Positions 14,691 through 20,333 of a stretch of DNA of 20,333 nt are shown one piece after another. Each line of letters starts with the position of its first letter. Position 1 is the stretch's first letter. The position numbers and the translations under genes are program-made. Below the pieces are notes generated by a model that searched no databases, had not been told where the DNA came from, and was given only the letters and a program-made list of their open reading frames with translations. Source of the DNA: an uncultured cyanobacterium. Its GTDB lineage: Bacteria > Cyanobacteriota > Cyanobacteriia > Cyanobacteriales > Geitlerinemataceae. Where the stretch lies: contig CAKZKB010000210.1 in the NCBI GenBank assembly GCA_937121005.1, positions 1 through 20,333 on the forward strand, given 5' to 3'.

Positions 14691-17600
14691 GAGTCCCCTC
14701 GATCGTCTAGATCGACCAATGGCAGGCCCCAGTCAAACCGAGCTCGCCAGCGATCGCCCAACCGCAATCTTAAACCAATTCCAGTCGAAACGAGAATATT
14801 TTTTTCTAAATCGTCGCGATCGTCGCTGTCACCGTTCCAAACCCACCCCGCATCGACAAAGGGGACAATATCTAACTCGCCTTGCCATCGGGGAAACTCC
14901 AGCAAAGGCAAGCGCAACTCTACTGAGGCTAGCATACCATTGTCAGCCAGCAACCGATCTTGACGGTAGCCGCGAGCGCTCGATCGCCCTCCCAAGCTGA
15001 TTTGCTCGAAGGGAACTAGGGCATCTGGAGTCAATTGTACGTCGCCGCGAACCACAAGTAAAGCCCGCGACTGTTCCTGCAACCGCCGCACCCACTGGGC
15101 TCGTCCCCGCCATGCAAAAAACTGGCTGTCCGGTGCGTCGTCGCTGGTGGTGGCATTCAACCAGTCTACCCCAAAATTGAACTCCGATCGCGCTGCGAAA
15201 ACGTGATTTTGTCCTTGTTGCGTCCAGTCTTGAAAAAATCGTAGAGTCGAGATGTTGGTTTCGCCGTCATCTTCTGCGCCGGGAGACAGGGGAAAGTCAA
15301 TACCGAGGATGGAAGTTTGGCTTTCGCGACGAGATGCAGTGAAGCCGATCGCCAGTTCTCGGAAGATGTTACGATCGCGATTTTCGGGTGTGGGGAGTAC
15401 CGCTTCTCGCATCAAGGGTTGGCGAAACGTAAGTTCGTAAACCTGCGAGTTGGCTTGCAGATCCAGAGAACGAAATGGCGACTCGATGACTTGATTTTCG
15501 CCATTGCTATAACTAAAACTGAGAACGCCACCGTCGGGATTGAGAGGAATTGCATACCCCAAACCCCAGTCGCCGCTTCCTTCAGTATTAGTATAACTGA
15601 TGCTGGCAATATCGCCAAGTCCGGAGGGATTGTTGATATAGGCGCGAGCAATTTGGCGGAAGGTGCCCACGCTGGGGGAACGGTTGTTGTCGAGGGAAAG
15701 TCCAGCAGTCAATAGGGGAAGTTCTCGCACAGAAACGGTGAGAAAACTGGTTCCGGGAACTACACCGCGAGCCAGTTCTGCTGATATGGTGCGAATGCGA
15801 TCGTCGAGTTGCAGCAGTTGCAGGTTTTTTAGGAGTTGGTTTTGGTTGAGAATCTCTCCCGGTGCGACTCCCAAACGCGATCGCACGTAATTCGGATTTA
15901 GCCGTCCTTCGGTGCGAACTTCGACATCGGCATACGTGCCTTCGGAGACGGCAAGAGTGAGATTGCCATCGGTGCTGGTTTGGGGAGGCAGGTAGACTCC
16001 AGAGGTGATATAACCGTTTTGGATGTAGAGATTCGTGATGCGATCGCGGACTTCTTCGAGTTCGGAAAAAGAGAGCGATCGCTGGCTGTATTCGCTTAAA
16101 ATACTGTTGACTTCGTTGGCATTGAGAACGGTATTCCCCGCTAGTTCTAGGTTGGCGACGGGGAAGCGATCGTCGCTGCTTTCTTCGGCTTGCGATTTGG
16201 TTTCGACTCGGCAACCGTCTTCGAGTTGGAATGGATTTCGAGGCGTTGTCGATGCGGGAACCAGTTGCAGGTGTCCGTCGGTGTTGATGTGCCAATGGCT
16301 GGCTTCAATAATGCGATCGCCGCTCTCAAGTTCTACTGGCGAATGGCTGCGGTTGTCTCCGGTTTCATCTAGGGGGATGGGACGGATATCTTCTAAAATT
16401 TGACCGCCGGAAAAAGGATCGGTATAGGAAGGCGGTAAACCACTGCGTCCAGTTTGGATAAATTCGCTTTCTTCACCAGCCAAACGACAGACAGTGCGAT
16501 CGATGGGAATAGCAGCAAAAGCGTCTTCGAGTTGGGTTAACCCCTGAGTCGGATCGGTGTCGGGAGTGCGAATATTAATTGTCCCACTGGCGTTGGGATC
16601 GATGCGAGAAAAGGTAGTAATCAGGCTATCGGGTTGTTCCATTGGTCGGAACATTGCGGGATCGGCAATGTCTTCAAATTCTTGTCGCGTGAGGGGTTCT
16701 AAGCCGAAAATTGCATCCGCATTGATATTAATTACACCGCCAAAACCATTGAAGGAGTTGGCAGAAATGTCGCTGTTTCTTAACCCCACTAGGGTATCGG
16801 TGTCGATGGTAATGTTGCCGCCATTTCCGGGGCGATCGGCCACACCCGCCGTTGCGGAAATAAAGCCATTTCGCAGGCGAATATCGCCAGAAACAATGTC
16901 TATATTTCCACCTTCACCGGAAAAGGTTTCGGCGTTGAGAATACCTTCGTTGTTAACGCGAATATCGGTGGCGTTGATGGTGAGGATACCCGCATCGCCT
17001 AAATTGTTTAGGATGTCCAGGGGTGTACCTTGAGGAACTTCACTGCTGACAGTGACTTCCGCACTTTCATCAACGAGTAAAAAAGGAGTTGTGATGGAAA
17101 GGTTTCCCGAATTACCCATACCTTGAGTTTGGGTAGATATACTGCTAGGAAGATCGTCAGAACCAATGTCAGTAACTTCAATAGATTCAAAGGCAGTAAC
17201 CGTTAGATTGCCACCCGATCCGCTACTTGTTGTCCCTGAAAAAACTTGACCTCCACTGTTTAGAAATAAGCGATTGATAGTGAGACTTAATTCTCCCCCT
17301 TTTCCCATTCCCCCTGTAGTTGTCAACACTATTGCGTCATTAGACACTGACATATCTTCAGTCACAACGACAATATTACCTGCATCTCCACTCGCTTCTG
17401 GAAATGCTTCAGCAAACAAGCCGCTAGGAAGTTCTCCTGCACCAAAAATTTCTATAGAGCTAGAAACATTCAAGAAAATATTTCCGCTATTTCCACTACT
17501 GAATGTGGATACTGCTATTTGCGCGCTATCGCGAATAACTAATCTATTGGCGTTAACAGTGACGATTCCTCCATCCCCACTAGATCCTATCTCAGCAATC

Positions 17601-19015
17601 GACAAAATAGAACTTGGGAAAAGCGGATCGGCTGAAGTGCCTATAAGTTCAACTGAATTAGAAGCATCTACGAATATACTTCCACCTTGACCTTCTCCAA
17701 AAGTAATGGATGCAATTTGCGATCCACCTTGAGCAATTAGACTATTTGACATGATTGAGATATTACCTCCATCCCCGACTCCTTCAGTATTCGTAAAAAA
17801 ACCGCTACGAAGAATCAAATTATCAAATACTTCAATCGGCTCCGTTTCTCCAATTAGACTTATCGATCCTGCTACTGTAACTGAGACATCTCCTCCTCGT
17901 CCTTCACTTTCGGGTAACGCCGAAGCCGAAGCCTGACCGCCATCGCGAAAGGTTAATCGTCCTGCGGTAATGTCGATATTGCCACCTTTCCCAATGCTTA
18001 CTGTTTCTGCCAGTAACCCACTGGGAAAACCATCTAGTGTATTTCCACTCAATTCCAACAACTCGGAAGCGGTGACGGTAATATTGCCTCCCGGCTGGGT
18101 TCCAAATGTGGTACTTTGCACTAACGAGCCTTCAGTCAGTGTCACATTTTGCCCTACCAACTGCACCGGGCCGCCCCCTTCGCCACTGGTATCGATAAAG
18201 GTACTATTGGAGAGATTCAGATCTTGAAATGAGGTTACGCTGTCATAGTTGAAGTTGGAGCCATCCAAACCGACGCGACTGTTCGCACCGACGCTACCGA
18301 GTTCGACTCGTCCCCCTTCGGCTCGAAGTTCGCTGGTAAAGTCTTCAAAGGCAGTTAATGTTATTTCTCCTCCCAACAAAGCCAGCGTTTCCGTTGGTGG
18401 GACTTCTAACAGCGAACCATTGACGGTAATGGGTTCGGCAACGCTGCCATATTGAATGCCAACGGGAACCTCCACCGACAGTAGGGGCAGCGCCCCCATG
18501 CCTGCCCCCTCCGTCCCAAACTCCAAGCCGTCGGCAAATTGGAAGCGTTCGGCGGTGCTGGCGAGAAACGAACCATTGATGTTGAGTTGGGCGTTGGGGC
18601 CGAAAACAATGCCGTTGGGGTTGAGAAAATAGAGGTTGGCATTGGCAGCGATCGTCCCGTCAATGTCGGAAGCCAACTCTCCCGTCACCCGCGTAACAAT
18701 GTTGTCGATGGCGGGAAGGCTTTCAAAGCTGGCAATGTTGCCTGTGGGAACAGAAAACTCCTCGAAACTGTGGAACAAATTGCTCCCGGCGGGGGTTCCC
18801 CCTTGGATGGTGAAGGTGTCGCAGTCGGGAAGGACGATGGAGTCTTCGGGCAAGGTGGTATCGGGGACAATTTGCGATCGTCCTGGTGCGGGCAACAGGC
18901 ACAAGGTTAGGGATAGGGCAAAAAGGAGATCCCCAACCTTCTTCCTCCCCCCTTGTGAAGGGGGGACTGAGGGGGGATCTTCCTTCAATGGCGAGCTAAA
19001 CCGAGAAGCTGCCAC
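14642..19015 (-). CDS. TpsA-TpsB fusion: FHA-like exoprotein joined to ShlB/FhaC transporter
   Basis: One frame of 1457 codons encodes both halves of a type Vb two-partner secretion system. Residues about 27-48 form a signal peptide. The TPS secretion domain follows (about 49-170, with the hallmark NPNG at 132-135 and ITAN-like IAANANLYFL), then a beta-helix of GG-N-I-type repeats to about 840. A cyanobacterial FHA-type tail runs to Cys935 (Cys843, TGRSGLPPS, EASHWHINTDG). From 951 a full TpsB begins: POTRA1 (FPVANLELAGNTV), POTRA2, and a 16-strand-type barrel (about 1105-1457) with the L6 motif RGY (1348-1350) and a terminal Phe. TpsA and TpsB are normally separate genes. The start is GTG 19015, with no ATG; TTG 18988 is an alternative. 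Its first 25 codons are derived from a dispersed hairpin repeat. Confidence 0.87.
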   Translation of the reverse strand: MAASRFSSPLKEDPPSVPPSQGGRKKVGDLLFALSLTLCLLPAPGRSQIVPDTTLPEDSIVLPDCDTFTIQGGTPAGSNLFHSFEEFSVPTGNIASFESLPAIDNIVTRVTGELASDIDGTIAANANLYFLNPNGIVFGPNAQLNINGSFLASTAERFQFADGLEFGTEGAGMGALPLLSVEVPVGIQYGSVAEPITVNGSLLEVPPTETLALLGGEITLTAFEDFTSELRAEGGRVELGSVGANSRVGLDGSNFNYDSVTSFQDLNLSNSTFIDTSGEGGGPVQLVGQNVTLTEGSLVQSTTFGTQPGGNITVTASELLELSGNTLDGFPSGLLAETVSIGKGGNIDITAGRLTFRDGGQASASALPESEGRGGDVSVTVAGSISLIGETEPIEVFDNLILRSGFFTNTEGVGDGGNISIMSNSLIAQGGSQIASITFGEGQGGSIFVDASNSVELIGTSADPLFPSSILSIAEIGSSGDGGIVTVNANRLVIRDSAQIAVSTFSSGNSGNIFLNVSSSIEIFGAGELPSGLFAEAFPEASGDAGNIVVVTEDMSVSNDAIVLTTTGGMGKGGELSLTINRLFLNSGGQVFSGTTSSGSGGNLTVTAFESIEVTDIGSDDLPSSISTQTQGMGNSGNLSITTPFLLVDESAEVTVSSEVPQGTPLDILNNLGDAGILTINATDIRVNNEGILNAETFSGEGGNIDIVSGDIRLRNGFISATAGVADRPGNGGNITIDTDTLVGLRNSDISANSFNGFGGVININADAIFGLEPLTRQEFEDIADPAMFRPMEQPDSLITTFSRIDPNASGTINIRTPDTDPTQGLTQLEDAFAAIPIDRTVCRLAGEESEFIQTGRSGLPPSYTDPFSGGQILEDIRPIPLDETGDNRSHSPVELESGDRIIEASHWHINTDGHLQLVPASTTPRNPFQLEDGCRVETKSQAEESSDDRFPVANLELAGNTVLNANEVNSILSEYSQRSLSFSELEEVRDRITNLYIQNGYITSGVYLPPQTSTDGNLTLAVSEGTYADVEVRTEGRLNPNYVRSRLGVAPGEILNQNQLLKNLQLLQLDDRIRTISAELARGVVPGTSFLTVSVRELPLLTAGLSLDNNRSPSVGTFRQIARAYINNPSGLGDIASISYTNTEGSGDWGLGYAIPLNPDGGVLSFSYSNGENQVIESPFRSLDLQANSQVYELTFRQPLMREAVLPTPENRDRNIFRELAIGFTASRRESQTSILGIDFPLSPGAEDDGETNISTLRFFQDWTQQGQNHVFAARSEFNFGVDWLNATTSDDAPDSQFFAWRGRAQWVRRLQEQSRALLVVRGDVQLTPDALVPFEQISLGGRSSARGYRQDRLLADNGMLASVELRLPLLEFPRWQGELDIVPFVDAGWVWNGDSDDRDDLEKNILVSTGIGLRLRLGDRWRARFDWGLPLVDLDDRGDSWQEEGFYFSVESDLF
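18947..18983. repeat. CCCCCC...GGGGGG dispersed hairpin repeat, copy 1
   Basis: ccccccttgtgaagggggg (18947-18965) is a perfect 8-bp stem with a 3-base loop, followed by a second run of G (actgaggggggatc). It is the GATCCCCCC-type interspersed repeat of cyanobacteria. On the minus strand it is translated as part of the N-terminus (EDPPSVPPSQGG) of the TpsA-TpsB fusion. Confidence 0.75.
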
Positions 19016-19040
19016 TGCGATCGCTGTTTCGGGTTGGAGA

Positions 19041-19083
19041 TCCCCCCTACCTACCCTTATTAAGGGGGGTTAGGGGGGATCCC
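19041..19083. repeat. CCCCCC...GGGGGG dispersed hairpin repeat, copy 2
   Basis: tcccccctacctacccttat followed by taagggggg and ttaggggggatc is another member of the same repeat family as 18947-18983. On the minus strand it encodes the last residues (SPLTPLNKGR) and supplies the stop of the upstream 34-residue-repeat protein. It also occupies the gap before the TpsA-TpsB start. Confidence 0.75.
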
Positions 19084-20150
19084 TCTTCTCCAGTGAGAAA
19101 ATCGCGATCGGCGGCATCAAAACTTTCGCCGGGTTCGATACTACTTGCACCTCGAATACCTCGCACTGGACGACCCCAAATCTCCTCCAGTGACAAGATT
19201 TCTCCACCTAGTATCGCATCAGAAGTAGCATCAGGTTCGATCGCTCTTGTCCGTCCACTCGCTCGCACTCGACGAAGCCAAATCTCTTCCAGCGACAAGA
19301 TTTCTCCACCTAATACCGCATCAAAAGTTTCGTCCGGTTCGATAGAACTTGCACCTCTGTTTCCTCCGACTCGACGAAACCAAGTTCCCTCTAGGAACGC
19401 AGTTTCAAAACTCGCATCCGCTTCGATACCATTAAATGAACTGCCTCCTCGACGGCGACGACCCCAAATCTCTTCCAAATCGCCAAAATCGCCCTCACCT
19501 TTCGCTTCCTCCACTGCTTCCGGCAACGCCAAAGGATAGGCAAACTCAATAACATCGATCGACTTTAACTGTGCTTGCAACTCCGACGCGCTTAAAGCAT
19601 TGCTCGGAAACTGCCATAAATAAGTATTCGGAATTAAATTCGTTTCGCCTAACGAATTCGCGCTCCACTGGTCAGCCAAACCTGCAATGTCGCCACTCTC
19701 GCCAATCCCCACAACCCAAACCGCAGACGATGGCGGTATTGTGTTATTGTCACCCACCAAAGCATCAGCGCGATCGATCGCATATTTCACCGCATCGGGA
19801 ACCGCTTCTAGCACTGACGAGTCGAGAACCTCTCCCGTGATAAAATCGCGATCGGGACTCGCGGAAGTCAGCGTCAGATCGAGGCCACCGCCACCACCCG
19901 AGTCTGCCGCATCCCGCACCTGCCACCACAGCACGTCCTCCGGTTCCTGCTCGAACACCGACTCAAACGTTTCGTCCGGCTCAATACTGCTCGCGCTGCC
20001 ACTTCCTCGCACTCGACGTAACCAAATCACATCTAGGGAGACGCTTTCCTCCCCCACCGGCACGTTCAGGTAGCCGCCACTGACAGACTCAATCTGGGAG
20101 CCAAACAGGTCGCCGGGTGGCGCACTGTCCAGCGTATAAAAACTGGTCAT
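19047..20150 (-). CDS. Protein with 34-residue Arg-rich repeats and a protease-propeptide-like segment
   Basis: A 367-residue protein of unknown function. Five copies of a unit with consensus EEIWLRRVRGSxGASSIEPD and ETFDAVLGGEILSL are seen, one near the N-terminus and four at the C-terminus; the last copies are exactly 34 residues (102 bp) apart. Between them lie a Gly run, DRDFITGEVLDSS, and a segment (NLIPNTYLWQFPSNALSAS, then IDVIEFAYPLALPE) that resembles the inhibitory N-terminal part of cyanobacterial S8 (subtilisin-like) peptidases. No Asp-His-Ser catalytic domain follows. No signal peptide is seen. ATG 20150 is preferred over ATG 20183, since the extra 11 codons fall in a heptamer repeat (aacgagc/aacgaac) and 20150 gives a leader length close to that of the opposing operon. 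It lies 31 bases upstream of the TpsA-TpsB gene, probably in the same operon. Its C-terminus is repeat-derived. Confidence 0.65.
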   Translation of the reverse strand: MTSFYTLDSAPPGDLFGSQIESVSGGYLNVPVGEESVSLDVIWLRRVRGSGSASSIEPDETFESVFEQEPEDVLWWQVRDAADSGGGGGLDLTLTSASPDRDFITGEVLDSSVLEAVPDAVKYAIDRADALVGDNNTIPPSSAVWVVGIGESGDIAGLADQWSANSLGETNLIPNTYLWQFPSNALSASELQAQLKSIDVIEFAYPLALPEAVEEAKGEGDFGDLEEIWGRRRRGGSSFNGIEADASFETAFLEGTWFRRVGGNRGASSIEPDETFDAVLGGEILSLEEIWLRRVRASGRTRAIEPDATSDAILGGEILSLEEIWGRPVRGIRGASSIEPGESFDAADRDFLTGEEGSPLTPLNKGR

Positions 20151-20205
20151 ATCAACGAACAATGAGCAACGAGCAACGAACATCGGGAGCGCGGTGCCCT
20201 CATCT

Positions 20206-20264
20206 CTTCTATCTGTCGGAATTGGCCGTTTTTACGGAAACGTCCCCATTTTGTTACAAAACTT
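20206..20264 (-). promoter_or_regulatory. Shared 59-bp upstream module, copy B
   Basis: On the minus strand the blocks aagttttgtaa (20264-20254), ccgtaaaaac (20237-20228) and ttccgacagatagaag (20221-20206) repeat copy A at 8170-8228 with the same spacers. It stands 55 bases before ATG 20150 of the minus-strand operon. The string tataaagttttg overlaps its upstream end. Confidence 0.65.
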
Positions 20265-20271
20265 TATATGG

Positions 20272-20333
20272 CCGAGAGTATCATGGATACAAGCCCCCGA
20301 ATTTATTCGTGGAAAACCAACGCGAAGCATCCG
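20272..20333 (+). mobile_element. IS200/IS605-like terminal repeat, orphan copy 2 (runs off the window)
   Basis: Inverted copy of 3094-3156, identical from 20279 to the window end except for single changes near 20278. It includes the acaagccccc motif and the cgaatttattcg hairpin, and would continue past 20333. No transposase gene is seen inside the window next to it. Confidence 0.55.

Noticed and set aside
15588..16295. Long open frame on the minus strand within the TpsA-TpsB gene, in another frame
   Set aside because: Its translation is Arg/Ser-rich low-quality sequence typical of a shifted frame; the TpsB frame in the same place matches POTRA and barrel motifs throughout.
19111..19480. Regularly spaced repeats that could suggest a CRISPR array
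   Set aside because: The period is 102 bp, the repeats diverge mostly at the DNA level while keeping protein residues, and they are in frame within one coding sequence.
20206..20270. Sigma-28-like TAAAGTTT in module B and at 5801
   Set aside because: No GCCGATAA-like -10 lies about 11 bases downstream in either place, and copy A lacks an exact TAAAGTTT.
1..20333. tRNA, rRNA, tmRNA or RNase P RNA genes
   Set aside because: No T-loop GGTTCGAATCC-type string with matching arms and no conserved RNase P or tmRNA core was found on reading both strands.

Overview
The window looks like chromosomal DNA of a cyanobacterium, probably a filamentous one. The octamer GCGATCGC and its core CGATCG (HIP1) occur throughout. 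The gene families are strongly cyanobacterial: PacS-type copper ATPase, Uma2-family nucleases, a DUF1997 protein, an HpsU-type acetyltransferase of hormogonium polysaccharide synthesis, DUF1822, CHASE2-CHAT and DUF928 proteins, and filamentous-haemagglutinin-like two-partner secretion. Genus cannot be fixed from the sequence alone. No rRNA, tRNA, CRISPR array or intact transposase gene was seen.

Left part (1-5.7 kb): an eroded, repeat-rich stretch. It holds the 3' piece of a Uma2 gene, a cupin gene remnant that runs into the start of an intact copper P-type ATPase gene, an IS200/IS605-like terminal repeat, a deleted Uma2 tail, and two closely related intact Uma2 genes about 1.07 kb apart. The stretch between those two genes contains hairpins, direct repeats and an unrecognised reading-frame fragment, but no convincing gene.

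Middle part (5.8-8.0 kb): a tightly packed plus-strand operon. It runs DUF1997 protein, HpsU-type acetyltransferase, secreted leucine-rich-repeat protein, with overlaps of 4 and 11 bp.

Right part (8.17-20.26 kb): two convergent operons. The plus-strand operon encodes a short DUF1822 protein, a membrane CHAT-CHASE2 protein and an exported DUF928 protein. The minus-strand operon encodes a protein with 34-residue arginine-rich repeats, a 1457-residue fusion of a TpsA exoprotein with its own TpsB outer-membrane transporter, and an exported or membrane-anchored TPR-CHAT protease. Each operon is preceded by the same 59-bp upstream module: three conserved blocks with identical 16- and 6-nt spacings. 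This suggests the two arms are co-regulated as one cell-envelope system with two caspase-like CHAT proteins and a surface/secreted exoprotein. I judge this locus, and the TpsA-TpsB fusion inside it, the most interesting content of the window.
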